From an uncultured Phocaeicola sp. (GTDB taxonomy: Bacteria; Bacteroidota; Bacteroidia; Bacteroidales; Bacteroidaceae), in contig CALUJA010000003.1 of NCBI GenBank assembly GCA_944320845.1, positions 62,001-126,000 on the forward strand: a DNA stretch of 64,000 bases, read 5' to 3'. Within the stretch, counting starts at the first letter, position 1. Every line of letters starts with the position of its first letter. Under the pieces are notes generated by a model, which made no database searches, was not told where the DNA came from, and saw only the letters and a program-made list of their open reading frames with translations. Position numbers and translations under genes: made by a program. Below are positions 35,551-45,400 of the stretch, one piece after another.

Positions 35551-37665
35551 TTACTCCGCCACACTCCAGTCAAAGACCGTTCCGCTGCGGCGGTCGGGAG
35601 TCGCGCCCTGCCAATCGGCCGAGTAAGGTTCGCCCGTAGTGGGGTCAAGCCCTACGAAACGGTTGGTCTTGAGCGAAAGCAACATGCACTGGCCGTGCAG
35701 CATATCCTGCCAGACAAAGAGACTTCCTTCCGATTCCTCCTTCATCAGCCGGACATCCGCCGACAGTCCGGCACCTACCACGGTGAGAAAACCGGTGCCG
35801 TTCATGGCCTCAAGCGCCACCTTACCCTGCCCGCGGTCGTGCACACGGAAGCGGCATCCGTCTTTCATATATTCATCCTTCTGCCACGGCCCGCAGAAAT
35901 GCAGCATTCCATGCGGATTCGCCCATGCCGGGAAGCCGTTTCCGCGGTTTACAAGCGTAATCACCTTCCCCAAAGGCAGGTTTCCGCTCCGGTCAGCCAT
36001 CGGCTCATCCACCGTAAAGTCGTCGAAAAGGGCATAACCGCCTTTCGCTCCATCCGCATTATAGGCAAACAGCGAGTAGCGAGCCCCCTGGAAAGTCTTC
36101 AACTGATAAGGCAAAAGCACTTTCTGACCGATGTTCCGGTAATTCATCCCGTCATAGCTATAAGCGAAACAAGCCGAATCGGCATCCAGATTGGCCGATA
36201 CGCGCAGGTAAAAGACATCTTTCCCCCCGTTTTCCTCCGCCGCAACACATTCGCTCTTATTGCCCAGCTGGTCATACCATTCGATAAGGCAGCGTTTCCC
36301 GTCGCGTTTCACCCCTACATAAGCATAAGGCATGTTCAGCAGTCCCAGTCCCGCCTTGTCTCCATCCTTCAGATGAGCGGCATCCAAAGTCACGGTAGCC
36401 GTCGACACCGGGCCGATGCAGCGTTGTGTCAAGGTGTTCTTCGCCCACAGAAAGTCTTTGGCCGGCATCGTGCGCAGGCGGAGCTTCCCTTTCGACAAGG
36501 CCCACATATTTTCCACCGGTTCATGATTCCACTGCCAGACGGGAAGCAGCGCTTTTCCATCGAAGTCATCGCTGCGCATATAGGGAGCGTGCGGCTCCAC
36601 CTTGGCCGAAACATTCGGCTTGAACCATGTACGCGGCGAGCGGCCCAGGTTTCCGGGCAGTCCGAAATAAGGCCATCCGTCTGTCCAGGTGATGGGAGAC
36701 AGACAGGTCGTGCGTCCCACAGCCCGATGATCCATCATGGATACGCCCCACCACTCACCATTCGGCAGGTCTACGATACCACCCTGATGCATGGTAGCGC
36801 ATCCCATGACATTTGCCTCCTGCTTTCCAATCGAAAAGCCGAATCCGTTTTCAGGCACCGGACGGCCCAAACCCACATTATTCACCGAGTGTACGATTTC
36901 TGTGCCCAATGTTTCCTTTACGCTGATGGCGGCCGTTTCGTAAGGTCCCTCCAAGCGGTCGGCACGCGCACACTGCATTCTTCCCATCGGAGCATAGTCG
37001 GCGCTGAGAATATAGTATTTCCCCTTGATTTTATAAATGTGATGCCCCTCTCCCATCGCGTTGCCGCGCGGAATGATAACCCGCTCGCTGCCTTCCACAT
37101 AGCCGCTGAAGTCGGGCTTGATTTCTATCAGCTTCACTTCATCATAGCCAAACACGGCGTAGATGCGTCCGTCGTCTTCAAACAACACGGAAAGGTCGTA
37201 TATATGCCCTCCCATCTGGATATGCTGCCAAGGCCCGGCCGGATTTTCTGCCACGAAAACCTGCATACCATGTCCGTTTATATTTGAAAAGACATAGAAT
37301 TTTCCGTTATGATAACGGATGCAGGGTGCCCAGATGCCTTGTCCGTAAGCTTCCTTCCCGTTCTCCAGGCGGAACTCGTCGCCCATATCGAAGCGGCTGA
37401 AGCAGTAACTCAGAAATTTCCAGTTCACCAAATCCTTTGAATGGAGAATCACCAGACCGGGAGTGCAGTGCATCGTAGTTCCCGCCAGATAAAAATCCTC
37501 ACCCACACGGATAATGTCCGGGTCGGAAAACTCATCATAAAACAAAGGATTCGTGTAAGTGCCGTTCCCATTGTCGGCCGTCCACGAAAGGACAGGCGAA
37601 GACACATTCTGTGCCTCCACCACACAGCTAATCCACAAGATGCAGATTGACAAAAACGCTTTCAT
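35551..37665 (-). CDS. GH43 beta-xylosidase/alpha-L-arabinofuranosidase, multidomain
   Basis: A 704-residue secreted enzyme with a signal peptide (MKAFLSICILWISCVVEA). The N-terminal propeller (residues about 30-330) resembles GH43 subfamily 12: NPLFYDEFSDPDIIRVG holds the base, IYDLSVLFEDDG the pKa modulator and GEGHHIYKIKGKYYIL the acid Glu. A GH43 C2-type beta-sandwich follows (residues about 345-545, ALLPVWQWNHEP), then a beta-trefoil-like tail of about 150 residues (LGKVITLVNRGNGFPAWA; VWQDMLHGQCMLLSLKTNRF). It would release xylose or arabinose from xylo-oligosaccharides. It is convergent with operon B and diverges from the HTCS gene. Confidence 0.88.
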   Translation of the reverse strand: MKAFLSICILWISCVVEAQNVSSPVLSWTADNGNGTYTNPLFYDEFSDPDIIRVGEDFYLAGTTMHCTPGLVILHSKDLVNWKFLSYCFSRFDMGDEFRLENGKEAYGQGIWAPCIRYHNGKFYVFSNINGHGMQVFVAENPAGPWQHIQMGGHIYDLSVLFEDDGRIYAVFGYDEVKLIEIKPDFSGYVEGSERVIIPRGNAMGEGHHIYKIKGKYYILSADYAPMGRMQCARADRLEGPYETAAISVKETLGTEIVHSVNNVGLGRPVPENGFGFSIGKQEANVMGCATMHQGGIVDLPNGEWWGVSMMDHRAVGRTTCLSPITWTDGWPYFGLPGNLGRSPRTWFKPNVSAKVEPHAPYMRSDDFDGKALLPVWQWNHEPVENMWALSKGKLRLRTMPAKDFLWAKNTLTQRCIGPVSTATVTLDAAHLKDGDKAGLGLLNMPYAYVGVKRDGKRCLIEWYDQLGNKSECVAAEENGGKDVFYLRVSANLDADSACFAYSYDGMNYRNIGQKVLLPYQLKTFQGARYSLFAYNADGAKGGYALFDDFTVDEPMADRSGNLPLGKVITLVNRGNGFPAWANPHGMLHFCGPWQKDEYMKDGCRFRVHDRGQGKVALEAMNGTGFLTVVGAGLSADVRLMKEESEGSLFVWQDMLHGQCMLLSLKTNRFVGLDPTTGEPYSADWQGATPDRRSGTVFDWSVAE

Positions 37666-37874
37666 TTCTCTTTCTTTTCATTAAATGGTTAAACATTACA
37701 AAGAAACAAATATTTCTTCATCCGCACCAAAAAACTGTAACAAAAATGCACCACCGCACTGCACGCTGATGAAAGACCGGCCTCCGGACATTCGTTCCAA
37801 CTTTTTCTCCATCCATACCAATCTTCCGCCCGTACTAATCTGCGCTTTTATAAAGTTATTCCAAAAAATTATCA

Positions 37875-37882
37875 TATATTTG
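37875..37882 (+). promoter_or_regulatory. -7 box of the HTCS gene
   Basis: TATATTTG, a full -7 match, 34 bp before the HTCS ATG. A TGTAAC sequence also occurs nearby at 37736-37741 but lacks the partner motif seen before operons A and B. Confidence 0.45.
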
Positions 37883-37916
37883 CGGGCGAAAATCGAGAAA
37901 AACAAAATATACGACA

Positions 37917-40900
37917 ATGAAAAATACGCTTATCCTCTTTCTGCTGTTAACTTTATCTGTCCGAATATTTTCACAAACCAATACCTTTTATACGACCGGA
38001 GAGCATCTTTCAAGCAGCCTCATCAATGACATCTACCAAGATAAACAAGGCTTCATCTGGATTGCAACGGAATATGGCCTGAATCTGTTTGACGGAAACC
38101 GCTTCACGACCTATAAGCACAACGAGAAGGACTCCACCTCACTGTGCAACAACTATGTCCGCACGGTATTTGAAGACAGCAAAAACAACATCTGGATAGG
38201 CACCATGACGGGACTGATGCTTTACCACCGCGACAGCAATTCCTTCTCGCAGATTCTTCTGTACCGTGGAAAGGAAACGATATACCCCCATGTCTCCAAA
38301 ATCATCGAACGGCAAAACGGGGAAATATGGATTGCCACTTCCAATGAAGGGCTCTTCAAGATAGACGGAAGCATGAAATCGGGCACTTACATCCCTTCTG
38401 TCTACAAACTGAACTTCACCCACATCACCTCACTGCTTGAAGACGACGACCACCTCTTGTGGCTCGGCTCGGAAACAGACGGAGTGATACAATACGACCC
38501 GACAAAAGGAGTCACAAGACATATCCAGCATCCGGACATCTCCAGCAACAACATTTCTTCTCTTGCCAAAGACAACAAGGGAAATATCTACATCGGAACA
38601 TTCACAAGGGGACTGAACATCTACAACATACACACCCAGCAGATTAAACGCATCAGCTACCGGAACAGCCAGTCTCCGCTACCAATCAAGACCTTGACCT
38701 TCGTAAACGAGAAGCTGTATATCGGAACGGACGGAAAGGGTATAAAGGTATATGACAAGACAAGCGACGACATCCACAACCTGTACATCGACGAAAGCCT
38801 GATTGACCTGACCGATGCCAAGGTACACACGATACTTTACGACCGCGACCAGAACATTTGGCTGGGGATATTTCAAAAAGGGGTCATGTTCATTCCGGGA
38901 AAGAAAAATCCGTTCCAGTATTATGGTTCGCAATCGTTGAGCCAAAGCCCTATCGGAAAAGGATGTGTCATGTCCATCTACCAGGACAGCCGGAACCATA
39001 TCTTCGTAGGCGTGGACAACGAAGGCCTTTACGAATTGTCTTCCGACTTTACCTTATTGAAGCATTACAATCCCAACAAAGAGAAAAACAGCATATCCCA
39101 TACGATACTAAGTATTTTCGAGGATTCGGACAACCAGATATGGCTGGGGTCTTACGTGAACGGCATAGCGCGGTTCAACCGTGAAAGCGGAACATGCGAA
39201 TACATCCCTGAACTGAAAGGAAAACACATATACAGCATTGAGGAAGACAAGCAAAGAAACCTTTATATCAGCACTTACGGGACAGGATTCTACAGATATA
39301 ACCTGGATACGAAAGAGCTGACCAACTACAGTTCCTCTGAAGGGAAGTACAACATTCAGGACGAACTGCCGGACAACTGGATAAACACGTTGTACTGTGA
39401 CAGCGAAGGGCTGATTTGGATTGGCCATTTCAAGGGAATAAGCTGTTTCAATCCGAAAAAAGAAAGCTTCATCAACTTCGGCTCGGACAATTATGTCGTC
39501 AAGAACAATATAGGCTATTCCATTTTAGAGAGCAAAGACCATACAATCTGGATGGGAACGGCGAACGGACTCTACAGTCTGGACAAAAAGACCAAGGAGA
39601 TGCACAGATATACCCCGCAAGACGGACTGGACAATGAGGTGATATGCGGCATCAAGGAAGACAAATACGGAAACATATGGCTCAGCACCTTCAATGGCAT
39701 CAGCAAATACAATCCTCTTCTGAAGAGCTTCGTCAACTATTACTCGAGCGACGGACTGCAAGGCAATGAATTTACCCGCGGAGCAACCTATCAATCCCCC
39801 ACGGGACGCATATTCTTCGGAGGAACGAACGGCATCACCACGTTCATTCCGGAAGACATAGTCAACAGCATGTCCCTGCCTGCCGCCCGGATAGTAAGCT
39901 TCAACATTTCAGGAAAACCGGTCAACTGCCACACTTTGTCGGGAGGAAAGCCGGTTATCCACACTGCTGTCTGCGACGCGACCGAGTTTATCCTGTCGCA
40001 TCACGACAATACATTCAACATCTTCTTCTCGACACTGCAGTACGGAAGCACCCTGCAAACCTATTACAAATACCGGATAAAGGAACTTGACAAGGACTGG
40101 GAATCCACCCCGTTAGGCAGTTACTATATAACCTACAGCAATCTCCGCCCCGGGAAGTATACACTTGAGGTGTTTGCCGTCAACCGGAATACGGTTTCAA
40201 ACATCAGCAGCTACCGCATCATAATCACTCCGCCCTGGTATCAGTCTTGGGGGGCTTACCTGATTTATGCCCTACTGGCTGCCGGCATCTGCCTAAACAT
40301 CATCAACTATATCCACATCCGGCTACGACGGCGGAGAGACATGCTGATGATGAAGCATGCCGAAGAACTGAACGAGGCAAAGCTACAGTTCTTCATCAAC
40401 ATATCACACGAGATACGTACCCCGATGACACTTATCATCAATCCGCTGGAGAAGCTGATAGCCAACTGCAAGGATACCGAACTCAGCAAAACCTACCTGA
40501 TGATTTACCGCAACGGACAGCGCATCCTGCGACTCATCAACCAGATGATGGATATCCGCAAGATAGACAAGGGACAGATGAGACTCTACTTCCGGGAAAC
40601 GGACATGGTGGGCTTTATCAATGACCTGATGCTCACTTTCGAACAGACTGCACGCCAGAAGAACATCGAATTTTCATTCTTGCACAAAGATGAGAAAGTC
40701 AGCGTGTGGATTGACATGAACAACTTCGACAAGATACTGATGAACCTTCTTTCAAACGCCTTCAAGTATACTCCCGACGGAGGGAAAGTAACCGTAACGC
40801 TCGCTACCGGCGAAGACAGACAGCTGAAGACCCCACTCCGCCACTATGTGGAAATCAGCGTAACCGACACGGGCATCGGACTGGACGAGGAAGGAAAGGA

Positions 40901-42011
40901 ACATATCTTCGACCGCTTCTACCAAATCAACAACAGCATCACGCACAGCCAGGGGGGAACGGGAGTAGGCCTGCATCTGACCCACTCGCTGGTAGAAATG
41001 CATCACGGCACCATCACGGCCGAGAACAACCAAGACGGATGCGGAAGCACATTCACGATACGCATCCCCTTGGGATGTGACCATCTGACCATGGAAGAGA
41101 TAGACAATACCCATGAACCGGAACAGAAAATCCTGGCAGCGGCGCCGGAGATAAAGGATACGGAAGTGGCCGCCACGGAAGAAAAGCGCAGGAAAAAGGC
41201 AAAGACCAACCTCACCCTGCTCGTCGTGGACGATGAAAAGGAAATCCAGGAATATCTGAAGCAGGAACTTTCGGACGAATATAAGGTGGTGACATGCAAT
41301 GACGGGAAGGAAGCTTATGAATATCTGTTCAACCATGAAGTGAATCTGGTGGTCAGCGACATCATGATGAAGGGAATGGACGGCATCACGCTGTGCAAGA
41401 AAATCAAGCAGAACACCAGCTTCAACCATATCCCGGTCATCCTGCTCACAGCCCGCAACAAAGTGGAAGAACAAGTGGAGGGACTGGAGATAGAAGCCGA
41501 CGCCTACATCATCAAGCCTTTCAACACGACCGTATTGCGCAGCCATATCGCCAGTCTGCTTGCCAACCGCCGCATATTGAAGAACAAGTTCAGCGGGGCG
41601 CAGCAGCAGACCGACAAGATTCAGAAGATAAACCTCAAGTCGGCCGATGAAGCGCTGATTGCCAAAATAATGAAAATAATCAACGAAAACCTGGCCGACC
41701 CCAACCTGAACGTTGAAGCACTCGCTTCGGAAGTCGGACTGAGCCGCGTGCACCTGCACCGGAAACTGAAGGAGCTGACCAACCTGTCTACGCGCGACTT
41801 CATCAAGAACATCCGGATGCAGCAGGCAGCCGAATTGCTGAAGGAAAAAAAGCTGACCATCTCGGAAGTGGCCTACGCCACGGGATACAGCAACCTGTCG
41901 CACTTTTCAAGCACATTCAAGGATACTTACGGAGTGACGCCGAAAGAGTATATGCAGAACAATCTCACCAGAGAAAACACGGCGGACGAAGCAGCGCAAC
42001 AAGATGCCTGA
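37917..42011 (+). CDS. Hybrid two-component system regulator (HTCS)
   Basis: A 1364-residue one-protein sensor and activator, the usual regulator of Bacteroides polysaccharide loci. A signal/anchor segment (MKNTLILFLLLTLSVRIFSQ) precedes a periplasmic two-propeller sensor of reg_prop repeats (IYQDKQGFIWIATEYGLNLF and about a dozen more, to residue about 660), a Y_Y_Y domain (to about 765) and one transmembrane helix (about 777-798). In the cytoplasm follow HisKA with His831 in FINISHEIRTPM, HATPase_c (GTGVGLHLTHSL), a receiver domain with Asp1148 in VVSDIMMKGMDG, and a C-terminal AraC-type helix-turn-helix (EVGLSRVHLHRKLKEL, GYSNLSHFSSTFKDTYG). All key residues are intact. It likely senses xylo-oligosaccharides and activates operons A and B. 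Confidence 0.95.
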   Translation: MKNTLILFLLLTLSVRIFSQTNTFYTTGEHLSSSLINDIYQDKQGFIWIATEYGLNLFDGNRFTTYKHNEKDSTSLCNNYVRTVFEDSKNNIWIGTMTGLMLYHRDSNSFSQILLYRGKETIYPHVSKIIERQNGEIWIATSNEGLFKIDGSMKSGTYIPSVYKLNFTHITSLLEDDDHLLWLGSETDGVIQYDPTKGVTRHIQHPDISSNNISSLAKDNKGNIYIGTFTRGLNIYNIHTQQIKRISYRNSQSPLPIKTLTFVNEKLYIGTDGKGIKVYDKTSDDIHNLYIDESLIDLTDAKVHTILYDRDQNIWLGIFQKGVMFIPGKKNPFQYYGSQSLSQSPIGKGCVMSIYQDSRNHIFVGVDNEGLYELSSDFTLLKHYNPNKEKNSISHTILSIFEDSDNQIWLGSYVNGIARFNRESGTCEYIPELKGKHIYSIEEDKQRNLYISTYGTGFYRYNLDTKELTNYSSSEGKYNIQDELPDNWINTLYCDSEGLIWIGHFKGISCFNPKKESFINFGSDNYVVKNNIGYSILESKDHTIWMGTANGLYSLDKKTKEMHRYTPQDGLDNEVICGIKEDKYGNIWLSTFNGISKYNPLLKSFVNYYSSDGLQGNEFTRGATYQSPTGRIFFGGTNGITTFIPEDIVNSMSLPAARIVSFNISGKPVNCHTLSGGKPVIHTAVCDATEFILSHHDNTFNIFFSTLQYGSTLQTYYKYRIKELDKDWESTPLGSYYITYSNLRPGKYTLEVFAVNRNTVSNISSYRIIITPPWYQSWGAYLIYALLAAGICLNIINYIHIRLRRRRDMLMMKHAEELNEAKLQFFINISHEIRTPMTLIINPLEKLIANCKDTELSKTYLMIYRNGQRILRLINQMMDIRKIDKGQMRLYFRETDMVGFINDLMLTFEQTARQKNIEFSFLHKDEKVSVWIDMNNFDKILMNLLSNAFKYTPDGGKVTVTLATGEDRQLKTPLRHYVEISVTDTGIGLDEEGKEHIFDRFYQINNSITHSQGGTGVGLHLTHSLVEMHHGTITAENNQDGCGSTFTIRIPLGCDHLTMEEIDNTHEPEQKILAAAPEIKDTEVAATEEKRRKKAKTNLTLLVVDDEKEIQEYLKQELSDEYKVVTCNDGKEAYEYLFNHEVNLVVSDIMMKGMDGITLCKKIKQNTSFNHIPVILLTARNKVEEQVEGLEIEADAYIIKPFNTTVLRSHIASLLANRRILKNKFSGAQQQTDKIQKINLKSADEALIAKIMKIINENLADPNLNVEALASEVGLSRVHLHRKLKELTNLSTRDFIKNIRMQQAAELLKEKKLTISEVAYATGYSNLSHFSSTFKDTYGVTPKEYMQNNLTRENTADEAAQQDA

Positions 42012-42013
42012 CC

Positions 42014-42039
42014 GGACAAAGGCGGAAAAGCCTTTGTCC
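42014..42039 (+). terminator. Hairpin after the HTCS gene
   Basis: A perfect 10-bp stem ggacaaaggc / gcctttgtcc with a ggaaaa loop lies 2 bp past the HTCS stop. No T-run follows directly, so it is only a probable terminator. Confidence 0.5.
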
Positions 42040-42124
42040 AAACCGGCTTTTCATGACGGACAAACAGACTTTTCATCCTGCCAGAACGAGGCAGGGTGCA
42101 TAGCAGAGTCCCGGTCTGTCAGGC

Positions 42125-42994
42125 CTATCTTCCGCCCTGCCCGTCGGTAAGAGTGTCTGCCTGTATCCGCACGACCCTTACCCCTACAAACGATTTCTTG
42201 CCCCGCAGATAAGCACACAGAGGAAGCGGGTCGACGACCACCCGCTTATGGAGTGAAGACGCGTGAAGCAGATGAAGCTCACCGCCCACCCGACAGGCAA
42301 AGCCTACATGAACGACATCCAGACCTTCGACGGCAGTGGCAAATGCCAGAATATCCCCCTCATGAATGTCCGCACAAGCAGACTGACACACATTCTCCTT
42401 AGGCAGATAAGGCATGGGGTAGTCTTTCCACCTCTGCTCCACCTGCAACATCGCCCGATAGACAGACGGAGAACGGAGGGCGGGATAAGCCTCCGCGTGG
42501 CGGGTCATGAAGTTTAGCGAAACCATGCGGCGGCAAACGCCCGGCTCATCCGTAAGCTCATCTACGATTCCCCGCCGCTCATTGTCGTAAATCCAGTCGC
42601 TGAAATAATGCAAGCGGGAAGCATATCCGGCGATTCGCCCTTCTCTGTACCGGACGCAACGGAGATTATCCTTGAAATCGGCAAAAGAACGCCGCCCCTG
42701 ACTATCGCACAACGTAAGCGCCACCACCGTCTCGACAAAGGTCGTACAGTCGAACCTGTCGAGACACACCACCAAATGCTCCTCTCCATCGGCTTCAAGC
42801 GTGCCCGCCGCATAGGGAGCCCCCGCCAGACTGCCGGCAAAGAAAAGCGTGCGGCTGCTGTCTGCCGGCAGACCGGCGGCCTGAAGCAGCAGACTTTCCA
42901 CCCGCATACTGTCTGACGCACCGGCCAAAGCCCTTGCTCTCCCCGGCAGACACGCCACAAGAAGAAGGCAAGACAAAAGGCAGAAGGCTTTCAT
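42125..42994 (-). CDS. DUF1460 protein (NlpC/P60-like amidase)
   Basis: A 289-residue secreted protein. The ATG at 42994 opens a signal peptide (MKAFCLLSCLLLVACLPG, possibly a lipoprotein through LLVAC); a GTG two codons earlier is an alternative. The DUF1460 core has the catalytic Cys in CLDRFDCTTFVE, and a histidine in DIHEGDILAFATAV and GLDVVHVGFA. Characterised relatives are cysteine amidases or muropeptidases acting on cell-wall fragments. It starts 2 bp after the TRIC gene and ends the minus-strand operon DUF3078-TRIC-DUF1460. Confidence 0.85.
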   Translation of the reverse strand: MKAFCLLSCLLLVACLPGRARALAGASDSMRVESLLLQAAGLPADSSRTLFFAGSLAGAPYAAGTLEADGEEHLVVCLDRFDCTTFVETVVALTLCDSQGRRSFADFKDNLRCVRYREGRIAGYASRLHYFSDWIYDNERRGIVDELTDEPGVCRRMVSLNFMTRHAEAYPALRSPSVYRAMLQVEQRWKDYPMPYLPKENVCQSACADIHEGDILAFATAVEGLDVVHVGFACRVGGELHLLHASSLHKRVVVDPLPLCAYLRGKKSFVGVRVVRIQADTLTDGQGGR

Positions 42995-42996
42995 GC

Positions 42997-43632
42997 TCAC
43001 GTATTTTCAGGGTCACCCTTCAGAATCGGCAGTGTTATCTGATATTTCACCGCCAGAATACGCACCAGAAATACCGTCACGCCGCCGATAATCTGGCCTA
43101 AATAATCCTCCATTCCGGCTTTCAGACAAAACCAATAAGCCAGTCCGCCTACCACACAAGCCATCGCATAAATCTCTTTTCGGAATATCAGCGGGATTTC
43201 ATTGATGAAGACATCGCGGATTACACCGCCCGCCGCTCCTGTTATGCTGCCCATGATAATGGCAATCCAAAACGGATACCCCATTGTATAAGCCTTGCTG
43301 AATCCGACAACGGTAAACAAAGCCAGTCCGATGCTGTCAAACAAAAAGAATGTATTGTTGAGATGAATAAGATACTTCCCGAAAATGATGACAAACACCA
43401 TTGCAACGGCCGTACACACCAGATACATCGGGTCTGTCATCCACGGCGGAGTCACATCGAGCAGCACATCGCGGATGGTTCCTCCCCCCACAGCCGTGGC
43501 CAGTCCTACAATATACGCACCAAACCAGTCAAAGCGCTTCGCCGAAGCCAGGCGGATACCGCTTATCGCAAAAGCAAACGTACCGATAAAGTCGAGTACG
43601 GTAACAAACGAAGGTATCTCTATGAAATTCAT
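42997..43632 (-). CDS. Trimeric intracellular cation channel family protein (UPF0126)
   Basis: A 211-residue inner-membrane protein with seven predicted helices arranged as two GxxGxxxxxGGGxxRD repeats: GLATAVGGGTIRDVLLD (about residue 44) and GSITGAAGGVIRDVFINE (about 130). This is the prokaryotic TRIC/UPF0126 family, whose members form potassium-permeable trimers or transport small solutes. Length is normal. It lies 24 bp after the DUF3078 gene and 2 bp before the DUF1460 gene in one operon; no functional link among the three is obvious. Confidence 0.92.
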   Translation of the reverse strand: MNFIEIPSFVTVLDFIGTFAFAISGIRLASAKRFDWFGAYIVGLATAVGGGTIRDVLLDVTPPWMTDPMYLVCTAVAMVFVIIFGKYLIHLNNTFFLFDSIGLALFTVVGFSKAYTMGYPFWIAIIMGSITGAAGGVIRDVFINEIPLIFRKEIYAMACVVGGLAYWFCLKAGMEDYLGQIIGGVTVFLVRILAVKYQITLPILKGDPENT

Positions 43633-43656
43633 CTCAGTCCAAAGAATATTATGATT

Positions 43657-45267
43657 TTACCAAGTATAATTCAGTCCGAAGCTCAACAGTTCCTGCAACT
43701 GCAGATAACCATGGTCGTCCACCCGCGGAACTCCATCGTCAAACCGCCCGTGCACGAAAAGCTTGGTCGAAAGAAAGCGGTTGAAGGCAAAGGTGAAGGT
43801 ATTCTCCCATTCTCCCACCACCTTCTCATAGTTGGTGGTGTATGAAAACCGGGATTCCCAGGTCAGATTCTTGATGATTGTCCACGAGAGTGTGGCCTCC
43901 ACACGCGAACCCCATACGCTTTCACGCTTGTGCCCCTCCTTGATGTTGAACTTCGTAGGGTCAACACGGTCGCTCGCCACGCTATACAGCGTGTAGTTGA
44001 TAGGGTTCATCAGGACAGACAGATTGCAAACGCCGTCTTTTATGAATTTGTAGTCCATACCAAGACCGACATTCAGTTCGGCCGGCGAGAAGAAAGCCGA
44101 CACCAGATTGTCGGTATTTGTCTCGTAATTGGAGAAAAACTGGGTCTTGAACTCGGCAGAAAGCGTATAATACCACGTACCGAACGCCTTCAAGCCCAAT
44201 TTGGATGTCAGACGCAGCAAATCATTGTTCGCCTTATAGGAATGAAGCGTATCCGAAGGGGCCGTAATGAATCCCAGCTTCCACTCTATCTTGTTTTCAA
44301 ACTGGATACGCCGGCGGTCATCATAATTGGCAGACCAGGTAAATCCTGTCAGCATCGATTTGGTGCTTTCACCGCCCTTATACCAGTTTTTCGAAATATA
44401 GTTTTGCGAGAACTGCAGGTAGCTGTCGCCCGCAAACTTCCAGAAGTTTGGCTTGACTACCAGAAGGCTTTGCTCGTCCACCTTTCCGACCGACTGCTTC
44501 TGAATCATCGAGTTCACCTTCTCTTTCTCCCGCTTCTGCGACAACAAGTCCTCAGGAAGAGGCTCCCTGTCCTTAAGAGCCGATTCGTTTTTCTTCACCA
44601 GGCCGGGATAGCTGACATAGAAATTCAGCAACTGCCGGTTGATATAGCGGTCAATCTTTTCCGAACGACGCAAATCGGGCAAGCGGCCAAGGACTTCCTT
44701 ACGAGAGTCAGCCTTGACAAAAGGAATCACCGGACGCCACCCCTCGATGCTCATGCTCTGCTCGATGGGCGCACTGTAATAAGTGGCAGGCATCGAGAGC
44801 TTATAAAAATCAGCATCGGAAGGAAGCCCCGTTATCTGAAGATAAATGTCATCCCAGCGCTCCTCCCATTCGGCATAGTCCCTGCGATACTGCTGAATCA
44901 GCTTCTTAAACGCCGTCACTTCCGGATGCTCTTGAGGAACAATCCGTTTTTTTGCCCGCTCTGCCTTCATCAGCGAATCCTTCAGATGCCTGATGGAATC
45001 TTCAAAATGTATGGCAGCCCTATCAATCTCAAGCAGCAGAGAGTCGGCCTCCACGGAAATGGAGTCCCGAAGAACAGATAAGGAATCCTGCGGAATATAT
45101 GCCACAGTATCTTGTCCTACCGCCGCCATGTCCACAGTATCGGCCAACAGCTCGTTTATGACGGTTTTCATGTCGGTTATCACCGAATCCCTAGCCACAA
45201 TGTCCGCCTTCAGTCCTTCTCCATTCCAAAAGAACAATAACAAAATGAATATGCCTATCTTTTTCAT
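43657..45267 (-). CDS. DUF3078 outer-membrane protein
   Basis: A 536-residue protein with a signal peptide (MKKIGIFILLLFFWNGEGLKA). Residues about 30-170 form a charged, helical region rich in Asp, Glu and Lys; residues about 250-536 are a beta-barrel-like DUF3078 domain (NFWKFAGDSYLQFSQNYISK, WSANYDDRRRIQFENKIEW, ELLSFGLNYTW at the end). The last residue Trp preceded by Tyr-Thr suits outer-membrane insertion. Function is unknown. It is the first gene of the minus-strand operon with TRIC and DUF1460, and diverges from pyrG. Confidence 0.8.
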   Translation of the reverse strand: MKKIGIFILLLFFWNGEGLKADIVARDSVITDMKTVINELLADTVDMAAVGQDTVAYIPQDSLSVLRDSISVEADSLLLEIDRAAIHFEDSIRHLKDSLMKAERAKKRIVPQEHPEVTAFKKLIQQYRRDYAEWEERWDDIYLQITGLPSDADFYKLSMPATYYSAPIEQSMSIEGWRPVIPFVKADSRKEVLGRLPDLRRSEKIDRYINRQLLNFYVSYPGLVKKNESALKDREPLPEDLLSQKREKEKVNSMIQKQSVGKVDEQSLLVVKPNFWKFAGDSYLQFSQNYISKNWYKGGESTKSMLTGFTWSANYDDRRRIQFENKIEWKLGFITAPSDTLHSYKANNDLLRLTSKLGLKAFGTWYYTLSAEFKTQFFSNYETNTDNLVSAFFSPAELNVGLGMDYKFIKDGVCNLSVLMNPINYTLYSVASDRVDPTKFNIKEGHKRESVWGSRVEATLSWTIIKNLTWESRFSYTTNYEKVVGEWENTFTFAFNRFLSTKLFVHGRFDDGVPRVDDHGYLQLQELLSFGLNYTW

Positions 45268-45292
45268 TTTAGAGTCAAAACTATAATCTCCG

Positions 45293-45300
45293 CAAAATTA
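45293..45300 (-). promoter_or_regulatory. -7 box of the DUF3078 operon
   Basis: The minus strand reads TAATTTTG 25 bp before the DUF3078 start, a full -7 match. Confidence 0.5.
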
Positions 45301-45345
45301 CATATTTTTTCATTTCACAATTACCTGTGATTCGGCTTTTTTTCC

Positions 45346-45353
45346 TAATTTTG
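45346..45353 (+). promoter_or_regulatory. -7 box of pyrG
   Basis: TAATTTTG, a full -7 match, lies 47 bp before the pyrG start; no clear TTTG at -33. Confidence 0.5.
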
Positions 45354-45400
45354 CAGCTTGTAAAAAAGATTTCAAAGAAAACATTAAAAACATCAGCATC

